DNA of 64,000 nucleotides from Microbacterium marinum. GTDB lineage: Bacteria > Actinomycetota > Actinomycetes > Actinomycetales > Microbacteriaceae. This document shows, piece after piece, positions 8,568 to 16,545 of the stretch. The stretch spans positions 2,728,001 through 2,792,000 of the forward strand of contig NZ_JACHMD010000001.1 in assembly GCF_014204835.1 (NCBI RefSeq), given 5' to 3'. The translations under genes were made by a program, and so were the position numbers. A model generated the notes under the pieces. It saw nothing but the letters and a program-made list of their open reading frames with translations, was not told the DNA's origin and ran no database searches. Within the stretch, counting starts at the first letter, position 1, and the number at the start of each line of letters is the position of its first letter.

Positions 8568-9926
8568 TCAGGCGGATGCCAGGGCGGCGAGGACCACGTC
8601 GATGCCCTCGTTCAACAGGTCGTCGCCGATCGACAGCGGCGGCAGGAAGCGGATGACGTTGCCGTAGGTTCCGCAGGTGAGGACGATCACGCCCTCCGCG
8701 ATGCAGGCCTTCGCGACGGCCGCGGCGAGTGCTGCGTCGGGCGCTCCGGTGGCGGGGTCGACGAACTCCGCGGCGATCATCGCGCCGTGCCCGCGCACGT
8801 CACCGATCCGCGCGTCGACCGATGCGAGGCTGGTGAGCCTGCCCTTGAGGATCGACTCGATCTGGCGTGCTCGCTCGATCAGGCCGTCGTTCTCGAACGC
8901 GTCGATCGCGGCCAGCGCCGCGGCGCAGGCGACCGGGTTGCCGCCGTACGTCCCCCCGAGTCCTCCGGTGTGCGCGGCGTCCATGATCTCCGCACGGCCG
9001 GTCACGGCGGCCAGCGGCATGCCGCCCGCGATGCCCTTGGCGGTGGTGACGAGATCGGGCACGATGCCGAACAGTTCGCTCGCGAACATCGCCCCGGTGC
9101 GGGCGAAGCCGGACTGCACCTCATCGGCGATGAAGACCACGCCGTTCTCGCGGCACCACGCGGCGACCGCCGGGAGGAAGCCCTCTGCGGGGACGATGAA
9201 ACCGCCCTCGCCCTGGATCGGCTCGATGATGACCGCGGCCAGGTTGTCGGCGCCGATCTGCTTCTCGATCGACGAGATCGCCTTCGCGGCGGCATCCGCT
9301 CCGCTCAGCCCGTCGCGGTACGGGTACGAGGCGGCGACGCGGTACACCTCCGAGGCGAACGGGCCGAAGCCGCTCTTGTACGGCATCGACTTCGCGGTGA
9401 GCGCCATCGTGAGATTGGTGCGGCCGTGGTACGCGTGGTCGAAAGCCACGACTGCCTGCTTGCCGGTGTGCTTGCGGGCGATCTTGATCGCGTTCTCGAC
9501 CGCCTCGGCGCCGGAGTTGAACAGCGCGCTCTTCTTGGCGTGGTCGCCGGGGGTGACGCGGTTGAGAGCCTCGGCCACGGCGACGTACGACTCGTAGGGC
9601 GAGATCATGAAGCACGTGTGGGTGAGTTGCGCGGCCTGCGCCGCGATCGCCTCGACGACCCGGGGGTGGGACACCCCGACGGTGGTGACGGCGATACCCG
9701 AACCGAGGTCGATCAGCGAGTTGCCGTCGGCGTCGACGACCACGCCGCCGCCGGCCGCGATGGCGGCGATGGGCACGGTGTGTCCGACACCGGCGGCGAC
9801 CGCCGACGCCTTCCGATCCAGCAGCTCCTGCGAGCGCGGCCCTGGGATCGCGGTCGCCAGTCTGCGCTCCTGCGGGAGGGAGGGACCGCCGAGGGGCGTG
9901 GACGAGGGCGCGATCGTGGTGCTCAT
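8568..9926 (-). CDS. gabT: 4-aminobutyrate aminotransferase
   Basis: A 452-residue class III PLP aminotransferase, first gene of the operon. It shows GSGIAVTTVGVSHPRVV, the glycine-rich NSGAEAVENAIKIAR, the PLP-contacting FIADEVQSGFARTG, and the Schiff-base lysine in TTAKGIAGGMPLAAV. It converts GABA and 2-oxoglutarate to succinate semialdehyde and glutamate. The ATG at 9924-9926 is preceded by TACGCT (9933-9938) with a 6-nt gap, so the mRNA is probably leaderless. An in-frame opening further upstream crosses the promoter and is rejected as coding. A 38-bp gap separates it from the oxidase gene. Confidence 0.93.
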   Translation of the reverse strand: MSTTIAPSSTPLGGPSLPQERRLATAIPGPRSQELLDRKASAVAAGVGHTVPIAAIAAGGGVVVDADGNSLIDLGSGIAVTTVGVSHPRVVEAIAAQAAQLTHTCFMISPYESYVAVAEALNRVTPGDHAKKSALFNSGAEAVENAIKIARKHTGKQAVVAFDHAYHGRTNLTMALTAKSMPYKSGFGPFASEVYRVAASYPYRDGLSGADAAAKAISSIEKQIGADNLAAVIIEPIQGEGGFIVPAEGFLPAVAAWCRENGVVFIADEVQSGFARTGAMFASELFGIVPDLVTTAKGIAGGMPLAAVTGRAEIMDAAHTGGLGGTYGGNPVACAAALAAIDAFENDGLIERARQIESILKGRLTSLASVDARIGDVRGHGAMIAAEFVDPATGAPDAALAAAVAKACIAEGVIVLTCGTYGNVIRFLPPLSIGDDLLNEGIDVVLAALASA

Positions 9927-9992
9927 GTCGCGAGCGTAGGGCGGCCGCGAGCCGGCGTCACCTGCCCGCGTGTATAAGCTGGCGACGATCCT

Positions 9993-10005
9993 GTACACAG
10001 TGTAC
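9993..10005. promoter_or_regulatory. Palindromic operator candidate between gabT and pucR
   Basis: GTACACAGTGTAC is a perfect inverted repeat (GTACAC/GTGTAC around one base) in the 91-bp divergent region. It lies just after a possible pucR -10 (TATAAG at 9973-9978) and upstream of the gabT -10. This placement suits a PucR-type regulator controlling both directions; binding is inferred. Confidence 0.6.
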
Positions 10006-10017
10006 GAAAGAGGCTCG

Positions 10018-11565
10018 ATGGCCGTCGCCAACCCGGAACCGACGCTTCGCGCCCTCCTCGGGCGGGCAGAGCTGTCGCTGCGGCTCGCCTCCGACGCCGC
10101 CGACCTCGCCCACGACGCGCTCGACCGGCCGACGCGCTGGGTCCACAGCTCCGACCTCGCCGACCCCACCCCCTTCCTCGCCGACGACCTGGTGCTCCTG
10201 ACGACGGGCACCCAGTTCCCAGGCGGCGACGACGCCGACCGGGCGCCCTTCGACGCCTACGTCCGTCGACTCGTCGATCGCGGCGTCGCCGCGCTCGGGT
10301 TCGGCACCGAGGTGGTGCGCGCCGGCATCCCTTCCGCCCTGCACACCGCCTGTCGCGACGCACGGATGCCGCTGTTCGAGGTGCCGTACAGCACGCCGTT
10401 CATCGCCGTCGCGCGCGCCAACGCCGAGACCGTCGCCGCGCAGGCATACGCGCGGCGCAGCTGGGCGCTGTCCGCGCAGCGCGCCATCGCCCTCGCCGCA
10501 CTCCGCCCCGACGGACTCGCCGCGACGATCGAGGAGCTCGCGCGGCAGTTGGACACCTGGGTCGGCATGTTCGACGCGGCGGGTGAGCTCATGCAGGAGC
10601 ATCCCGTCGGCGGCATCCCCCAGGCGGCGGCAGCGAGTCTTCGCGCCGAGGTCGACGCGGTGCTGCGCCGCGGCGCACGCGCCGGCTCGTCCCTCCACTC
10701 CGGCGAGCGCGCCTTCACCCTGCAGACGCTCGGCCGAGGCGGGAGCCTCCGGGGCGTCGTGGCGATCGCGGCCGGCGAACTCGACCGGGAGGGCCGCGAC
10801 GTCGTCACGGCCGTCATCGCGATGGCGGGACTGGCGTTGGAACAGCACCAGCGGCTCGGCCGGGCGCGCAACGCCCTCCGCACGGGCATGGTGCATTCCC
10901 TGCAGGCGGGCGACCCCGCTCTCGCCGAACGCATCTCCCGCGACATCTGGGGTCCGTTGCCGGCGCCTCCCGTCGTCGTCGCGGTGACGGATGCCACCGG
11001 CGCGCGCGGCGACGCGGTCCTCGAGCGCCTCGAGCTCATCGCCGACGAGCGCGGCGGCGCGCTGTTTTACGGGCGCGACGGCTCGGAGATCGTCCTCGTC
11101 ACGGGTGCCGACGAGGAGGACGAGCTGGACGCGCTCGCGGACGCGCTCGAGCTGCGCCTGGGCGTCTCGTCCGCCGCCGGCTACGAGGACTTCGACGCCG
11201 CCCTCACGCAGGCGCGATCGGCGCATCGACGGGTGGATGGGGAGACGGCCGTGGTGCGGTTCTCGACGGTCCGCGCCGACGGGATCCTGGGCGCCGTCGA
11301 CAGCGCCGCCGGACGCGCGGTGGCATCCGCCGTCCTCGAGCCGCTCGCCGCGCACGATCGCGACCATCGCGGGGCCCTCGTCGCGACCCTCGGTGCCTGG
11401 CTCGACGCCGACGGCTCTCACGAGGCGACGGCCCTCACCCTGGGCGTGCACCGGCACACGGTGCGCACCCGCCTGGCTCTCGCGGAGCGGCTCCTCGAGC
11501 GGGACCTGGGCTCGTTCGCGGTGCGCGCGGAGCTGTGGGCGGCGTTCCGCCTTCACGGCGGGTGA
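10018..11565 (+). CDS. PucR-family transcriptional regulator
   Basis: A 515-residue regulator with an N-terminal PucR-type domain (LRALLGRAELSLRL, HSSDLADPTPFL, ELVLLTTGT-like segment) and a C-terminal PucR helix-turn-helix (ALTLGVHRHTVRTRLALAERLL, near residues 475-495). Proteins of this type usually respond to metabolites and control purine, GABA or polyamine catabolism. It is divergent from gabT, so it very likely controls the putrescine/GABA operon. The ATG at 10018 has the ribosome-binding site GAAAGAGG; an earlier in-frame start would overlap the operator. The stop lies 4 bp from the ramB stop. Confidence 0.9.
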   Translation: MAVANPEPTLRALLGRAELSLRLASDAADLAHDALDRPTRWVHSSDLADPTPFLADDLVLLTTGTQFPGGDDADRAPFDAYVRRLVDRGVAALGFGTEVVRAGIPSALHTACRDARMPLFEVPYSTPFIAVARANAETVAAQAYARRSWALSAQRAIALAALRPDGLAATIEELARQLDTWVGMFDAAGELMQEHPVGGIPQAAAASLRAEVDAVLRRGARAGSSLHSGERAFTLQTLGRGGSLRGVVAIAAGELDREGRDVVTAVIAMAGLALEQHQRLGRARNALRTGMVHSLQAGDPALAERISRDIWGPLPAPPVVVAVTDATGARGDAVLERLELIADERGGALFYGRDGSEIVLVTGADEEDELDALADALELRLGVSSAAGYEDFDAALTQARSAHRRVDGETAVVRFSTVRADGILGAVDSAAGRAVASAVLEPLAAHDRDHRGALVATLGAWLDADGSHEATALTLGVHRHTVRTRLALAERLLERDLGSFAVRAELWAAFRLHGG

Positions 11566-11569
11566 GCCG

Positions 11570-13033
11570 TCACCTCGGCGCGTGCGCCTCGAGGAACTCG
11601 TAGAGGTCGGTCGTGTCGACGCCGGGGAACGCTCCGGTCGGAAGCGTGGCCAGCAGCGTCCTCGGCGTGCGCACGTTCGGCCAGGCCTGGTCGCGCCACT
11701 GCGACTCGAGCTGCTCGGGCGGGCGCCGGCAGCAGACGTCGACCGAGTGGCGTGACACCCCCCGGTTCGTCGTCTCGCGCCCGATGAACCACTTGGTGTC
11801 GTCGAAGCGCACCCCGACGCTCACAGAATGCGCTCCATCGCTGGACGATTCCACGCGGGCGGTGCACCAGTAGGTGCCGTTGCCGGTGTCGGTGTACTGG
11901 TAGTACGGGTTGAACTTGTCGGAGATGTCGAAGACCTCGCGGCTGGTCCACTTGCGGCAGCACATCTGCCCCTCGATCGACCCGAAGCGGTCGGCGGGGA
12001 AGTTGACGTCGTCGTTCTCGTACGCCTTCGTGATGGTGCCCGACTCGTGCACCTTCAGGAAGTGCACCGGGATGCCGAGGTGTCGCGTCGCCAGGTTGGT
12101 GAAGCGGTGCGCGGCGGTCTCGTACGAGACGGAGTACGCGTCGCGGAGGTCTTCGATGGAGATGGCGCGGCGCGACTTGGCATCCTGCAGAAAGGATGCC
12201 GCGTGCTTCTCGGGCACCATGAGCGCGCCGACGAGGTAGTTGGTCTCCACGCGCTGGCGCAGGAACTCGGCGTACGAGCGCGGCTCGGCGTGCCCGAGGA
12301 TGCGGCTGGCGAGCGCCTGCAGCACGGGGGTGCGGCTGTCGCCGCGCCCGGGGATCGTGTTCGAGAGGTACAGCCGGCCGTTGCGGATGTCGGCGACGCT
12401 GCGGGTGGACTGCGGCAGGTCCGACACGTAGTGCAGGGAGAACCCGAGGTGCGCGGCGATCTCCGACGCGGTGCGCTGGGTGAGCGGCCCGCCCGGGTGC
12501 TCGACGGCGGCGAGGATGCGCGAGGCATGCTCTTCGAGCTCGGCGAAGTAGTTGTCCTGGCGGCGCATGAGGTGCCGCAGCTCGACGTTGGCGCGGCGCG
12601 CCTCTTCCGGCGTCGCCGAGCGCTCGTCGTTGAGCCGCTCGATCTCGTTCTGCAGCGCCACCATGGTGCGCAGCACGTCGTCGGGCACGCTCTTGCCGAT
12701 GCGGAACGGCGCGATGCCGAGTGACTGGAAGGTCTGGCCCTTCATGGCGCGCTCGAGCGTGATCTCGAGCGTCGCGCGCTCGTCGAGGGGCTCGGCCTCG
12801 AGGAGCGCGTCGATCGTCACGCCGAGCGCCTTCGCGATCGTGCGCAGCAGGGTGAGCTTCGGCTCGCGCTTGCCGTTCTCGATCATCGACAGCTGACTCG
12901 GCGCCCGCTCGACGGCGGAGGCCAGCTCGTCGAGGGTCATCCCGCGCGCGGTGCGCAGCTGCCGGATGCGCCGGCCGATGGTGAGTGCGTCGGCTTCTTC
13001 GATGTCGGATGCCGCTTCTTCCACGATCGTCAT
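11570..13033 (-). CDS. ramB: RamB-like XRE/short-chain acyl regulator
   Basis: A 487-residue regulator with an N-terminal XRE helix-turn-helix (IRQLRTARGMTLDELASAVERAPSQ, then SMIENGKREPKLTLL), a middle IrrE/ImmA-like region (NYLVGALMVPEKHAASFL) and a C-terminal DUF2083-type part rich in Cys and Trp (CCRKWTSREVFD, VDVCCRRPPEQ). In Corynebacterium, RamB represses glyoxylate-shunt and acetate genes. Divergence from aceB at 140 bp supports that role here. The ATG at 13031-13033 is chosen; the in-frame extension upstream crosses the operator region and is atypical. Confidence 0.9.
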   Translation of the reverse strand: MTIVEEAASDIEEADALTIGRRIRQLRTARGMTLDELASAVERAPSQLSMIENGKREPKLTLLRTIAKALGVTIDALLEAEPLDERATLEITLERAMKGQTFQSLGIAPFRIGKSVPDDVLRTMVALQNEIERLNDERSATPEEARRANVELRHLMRRQDNYFAELEEHASRILAAVEHPGGPLTQRTASEIAAHLGFSLHYVSDLPQSTRSVADIRNGRLYLSNTIPGRGDSRTPVLQALASRILGHAEPRSYAEFLRQRVETNYLVGALMVPEKHAASFLQDAKSRRAISIEDLRDAYSVSYETAAHRFTNLATRHLGIPVHFLKVHESGTITKAYENDDVNFPADRFGSIEGQMCCRKWTSREVFDISDKFNPYYQYTDTGNGTYWCTARVESSSDGAHSVSVGVRFDDTKWFIGRETTNRGVSRHSVDVCCRRPPEQLESQWRDQAWPNVRTPRTLLATLPTGAFPGVDTTDLYEFLEAHAPR

Positions 13034-13069
13034 GCTCGAAAGTGTGTCAGAAAAACAGAAGATCGTACA

Positions 13070-13101
13070 AACTTCACTCCCGATTTGGCCGGAGTGAGCT
13101 T
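13070..13101. promoter_or_regulatory. Inverted repeat in the ramB-aceB divergent region
   Basis: AACTTCACTCC (13070-13080) and GGAGTGAGCTT (13091-13101) are inverted copies matching at 9 of 11 positions, spaced 21 bp centre to centre (two helical turns). The position between divergent ramB and aceB suggests binding of RamB or another acetate regulator. Confidence 0.5.
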
Positions 13102-13173
13102 GGAAATTCACACATAGTGGTGTCACGGGAAGCCGTTCCCGGAAGAATCCGGTTCACAGAGGAAGGCAGGGCC

Positions 13174-14832
13174 ATGACCCCCACCATGACGGGCACCGCG
13201 CCCACGACATCGACCATCGCGACCCAGAGCATCCCGACCATCACGGTCGTCGGCCGACTCAGCGAGCGCTACGACGAGGTCCTCACCCCTGCCGCCCTCG
13301 ACTTCCTCGCCCAGCTGCACCACCGCTTCGCCGGGCGCCGGCACGACCGTCTCGCCGACCGCATGCGTCGCCGCTTCGAGATCGGCAACGGCCAGGACCC
13401 GACCTTCCGTCACGACACCGCACACATCCGCGAGGACGCCGAGTGGCGCGTGGCCGGCCCCGGCCCGGGCCTGGAGGACCGCCGCGTGGAGATCACCGGC
13501 CCCACCGACCCGAAGATGACCATCAACGCGCTGAACTCCGGCGCGAAGGTGTGGCTCGCCGACCAGGAGGACGCGACCAGCCCGACGTGGAAGAACGTCA
13601 TCGAAGGCCAGCTCTCGCTGTTCGACGCCATCCGCGAACAGCTGCAGTTCACGAGCCCCGAGGGCAAGGAGTACCGCGTCACCGCGGAGCGGACGCCGAC
13701 CATCGTGATGCGTCCGCGCGGCTGGCACCTGGTGGAGAAGCACATGGAGTTCACCGACCGCAACGGTCGCACCATGGCGGCATCCGGTTCGCTTGTCGAC
13801 TTCGGTCTCTACTTCTTCCACAACGCGACCGAGCTGATCGCCCGTGGTCGTGGCCCCTACTTCTACATCCCGAAGATCGAGTCGTCCGAAGAGGCGAAGC
13901 TCTGGGACGACGTGTTCACCTTCAGCGAGCAGTACGTCGGCATCCCCCACGGCACGATCCGCGCGACGGTGCTCATCGAGACGCTCCCGGCCGCGTTCGA
14001 GATGGAGGAGATCCTCTTCGAGATGCGCGACCACATCGCGGGCCTCAACGCCGGCCGCTGGGACTACATCTTCTCGATGATCAAGAACTACCGTGGCCGC
14101 GGCGCGCGCTTCGTGCTCCCCGACCGCAGCCAGGTCACCATGACGGTTCCCTTCATGCGGGCGTACACCGAGCTGCTCGTGCAGACGTGCCACAAGCGCG
14201 GTGCCTTCGCGATCGGCGGCATGAGCGCCTTCATCCCGAACCGCCGTGACCCCGAGGTCACGAAGCAGGCGTTCGAGAAGGTCGCCGCCGACAAGAAGCG
14301 CGAGGCCGGCGATGGGTTCGACGGCACCTGGGTGGCCCACCCCGACCTGATCCCGGTGGCGCAGGCCGAGTTCGACGCGGTGCTCGGCGACAAGCCGAAC
14401 CAGGTGTCGCGGCTCCGTGACGACGTGACGGTCCTCCCCGCAGAGCTCATCGACGTGCACATCGGGCTCCCGGTCACGGCTGAGGGCGTGCGAGGCAACG
14501 TGTCGGTGGCGATCCGCTACATCGAGGCCTGGCTGCGCGGCCTCGGCGCCGTGGCGATCGACAACCTCATGGAGGATGCCGCGACCGCCGAGATCAGCCG
14601 GTCACAGGTCTGGCAGTGGATCCATCAGGACCACGTCACCGACGACGGCACGCGCATCACCCGCGAGTACATCGAGGACCTCATCACGCAGGTGCTCGCA
14701 GAGGCTCCCCGCAACGACTCCGACCGCTTCGACGACGCCGCGGAGGTGTTCCGCGAGGTCGCCCTGGGGGCGGACTTCCCGGCGTTCCTCACCCTCGGCG
14801 CCTACGCGAAGCACCTGACCGACATCGACTGA
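13174..14832 (+). CDS. aceB: Malate synthase A
   Basis: A 552-residue malate synthase of the A form (G-form enzymes are about 720). It condenses glyoxylate with acetyl-CoA to malate, the second step of the glyoxylate shunt. Recognisable parts are GPTDPKMTINALNSGAKVWL, ADQEDATSPTWKN, RATVLIETLPAAFEMEEIL, and GGMSAFIPNRRDP near residue 350. The ATG at 13174 has GAGGAAGG as ribosome-binding site 7-10 bp upstream. aceA follows 45 bp later on the same strand, and ramB is divergent. Confidence 0.96.
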   Translation: MTPTMTGTAPTTSTIATQSIPTITVVGRLSERYDEVLTPAALDFLAQLHHRFAGRRHDRLADRMRRRFEIGNGQDPTFRHDTAHIREDAEWRVAGPGPGLEDRRVEITGPTDPKMTINALNSGAKVWLADQEDATSPTWKNVIEGQLSLFDAIREQLQFTSPEGKEYRVTAERTPTIVMRPRGWHLVEKHMEFTDRNGRTMAASGSLVDFGLYFFHNATELIARGRGPYFYIPKIESSEEAKLWDDVFTFSEQYVGIPHGTIRATVLIETLPAAFEMEEILFEMRDHIAGLNAGRWDYIFSMIKNYRGRGARFVLPDRSQVTMTVPFMRAYTELLVQTCHKRGAFAIGGMSAFIPNRRDPEVTKQAFEKVAADKKREAGDGFDGTWVAHPDLIPVAQAEFDAVLGDKPNQVSRLRDDVTVLPAELIDVHIGLPVTAEGVRGNVSVAIRYIEAWLRGLGAVAIDNLMEDAATAEISRSQVWQWIHQDHVTDDGTRITREYIEDLITQVLAEAPRNDSDRFDDAAEVFREVALGADFPAFLTLGAYAKHLTDID

Positions 14833-14877
14833 CGGTTCCTCACCGGACCCCCACCCCCACACGCACAAGGAAGTGAC

Positions 14878-16473
14878 ATGAACGCCTACCAGAACGACAT
14901 CGACGCGATCCGCGCACTCAAGGCCACCCACGGCGCCCCGTGGGACGCCATCGACCCCGAGTCGGCCGCACGGATGCGCGCACAGAACCGGTTCCGCACC
15001 GGGCTGGAGATCGCCCAGTACACCGCCGACATCATGCGCCGCGACATGGCCGAGTACGACACCGACCCCTCCGCCTACACCCAGTCGCTCGGGGTCTGGC
15101 ACGGGTTCATCGGGCAGCAGAAGCTCATCTCGATCAAGAAGCACCTGAAGAGCACCAAGGGACGCTACCTGTACCTGTCCGGCTGGATGGTCGCCGCGCT
15201 TCGCTCCGAGTTCGGGCCGCTGCCCGACCAGTCCATGCACGAGAAGACGTCGGTCCCCGCGCTCATCGAGGAGCTCTACACGTTCCTCCGTCAGGCCGAC
15301 GCCCGCGAGCTCGACCTGCTGTTCGCGAAGCTCGACGCGGCACGCGCGGCCGGCGACGAGACGGCGGCCGAGTTCGTCCGGTCGCAGATCGACAACTTCC
15401 AGACCCACGTCGTCCCGATCATCGCCGACATCGACGCCGGGTTCGGCAACCCCGAGGCGACCTACCTGCTGGCCAAGAAGATGATCGAGGCCGGGGCGTG
15501 CGCGATCCAGATCGAGAATCAGGTCTCCGACGAGAAGCAGTGCGGCCATCAGGACGGCAAGGTGACGGTTCCCCACGAGGATTTCATCGCCAAGCTCACC
15601 GCCGTCCGGTACGCGTTCCTCGAACTCGGCATCGACAACGGCATCATCGTCGCCCGCACCGACTCCCTGGGAGCAGGGCTCACCCAGAAGCTCGCCGTGA
15701 CCCGCGAACCCGGCGACCTCGGCGACCAGTACAACTCCTTCCTCGACACGGAGGAGATCTCCCACGCGGAGCTCGGCAACGGCGACGTCGTCCTCGCCCG
15801 GGGCGACAAGCTGCTGCGCCCCAAGCGTCTGGCCAGCAACCTGTTCCAGTTCCGCCCGGGGACGGGAGAGGAGCGCGTGGTGCTCGACTGCGTCACGTCG
15901 CTCCGCAACGGCGCCGACCTGCTGTGGATCGAGACCGAGAAGCCGCACATCGACCAGATCGCCGGCATGGTCGACGCGATCCGCGAGGAGATCCCCGACG
16001 CGAAGCTCGTCTACAACAACAGCCCGTCGTTCAACTGGACGCTGAACTTCCGCCAGCAGGCCTACGACCTGCTCGAGAGCGAGGGCGCCGACGTCTCCGC
16101 GTACGACCGGAACAATCTCATGAGCGCGGAGTACGACGACACCGACCTCGCGCGGCTCGCCGACGAGAAGATCCGCACGTTCCAGCGCGACGGGTCGGCG
16201 CGCGCCGGCATCTTCCACCACCTGATCACGCTGCCGACGTACCACACGGCCGCGCTGTCGACCGATGATCTCGCGAAGGGCTACTTCGGAGACGACGGCA
16301 TGCTCGCCTACGTCCGGGGCGTGCAGCGCCGAGAGATCCGCGAGGGCATCGCGACGGTGAAGCACCAGAACATGGCGGGCAGCGACCTGGGCGACTCCCA
16401 CAAGGAGTACTTCGCCGGGGAGGCCGCGCTGAAGGCCGGTGGCGTGCACAACACGATGAACCAGTTCGGCTGA
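14878..16473 (+). CDS. aceA: Isocitrate lyase, long (531-residue) form
   Basis: A 531-residue isocitrate lyase cleaving isocitrate to glyoxylate and succinate. The catalytic cysteine lies in KQCGH near residue 220, in the context KQCGHQDGKVTVPHEDF, rather than the KKCGH of the common 430-residue actinobacterial enzyme. Other conserved parts are IIADIDAGFGN (metal site), VARTDSLGAGL and YNNSPSFNW. Length and motif match the long subclass known from Pseudomonas. It is probably co-transcribed with aceB and ends at a strong hairpin. Confidence 0.95.
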   Translation: MNAYQNDIDAIRALKATHGAPWDAIDPESAARMRAQNRFRTGLEIAQYTADIMRRDMAEYDTDPSAYTQSLGVWHGFIGQQKLISIKKHLKSTKGRYLYLSGWMVAALRSEFGPLPDQSMHEKTSVPALIEELYTFLRQADARELDLLFAKLDAARAAGDETAAEFVRSQIDNFQTHVVPIIADIDAGFGNPEATYLLAKKMIEAGACAIQIENQVSDEKQCGHQDGKVTVPHEDFIAKLTAVRYAFLELGIDNGIIVARTDSLGAGLTQKLAVTREPGDLGDQYNSFLDTEEISHAELGNGDVVLARGDKLLRPKRLASNLFQFRPGTGEERVVLDCVTSLRNGADLLWIETEKPHIDQIAGMVDAIREEIPDAKLVYNNSPSFNWTLNFRQQAYDLLESEGADVSAYDRNNLMSAEYDDTDLARLADEKIRTFQRDGSARAGIFHHLITLPTYHTAALSTDDLAKGYFGDDGMLAYVRGVQRREIREGIATVKHQNMAGSDLGDSHKEYFAGEAALKAGGVHNTMNQFG

Positions 16474-16490
16474 GCGCACAGCAGACAACA

Positions 16491-16523
16491 GAGGGTGGAT
16501 GCCGCGTCGCGGCATCCACCCTC
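16491..16523. terminator. Bidirectional terminator between aceA and the DEAD-box gene
   Basis: A perfect 15-bp stem (GAGGGTGGATGCCGC / GCGGCATCCACCCTC) with a 3-nt loop, followed on the plus strand by TTCTCTTT. It lies between the convergent aceA and DEAD-box helicase genes and can serve both. Confidence 0.88.
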
Positions 16524-16545
16524 TTCTCTTTCCGCGTGAGAGCGG

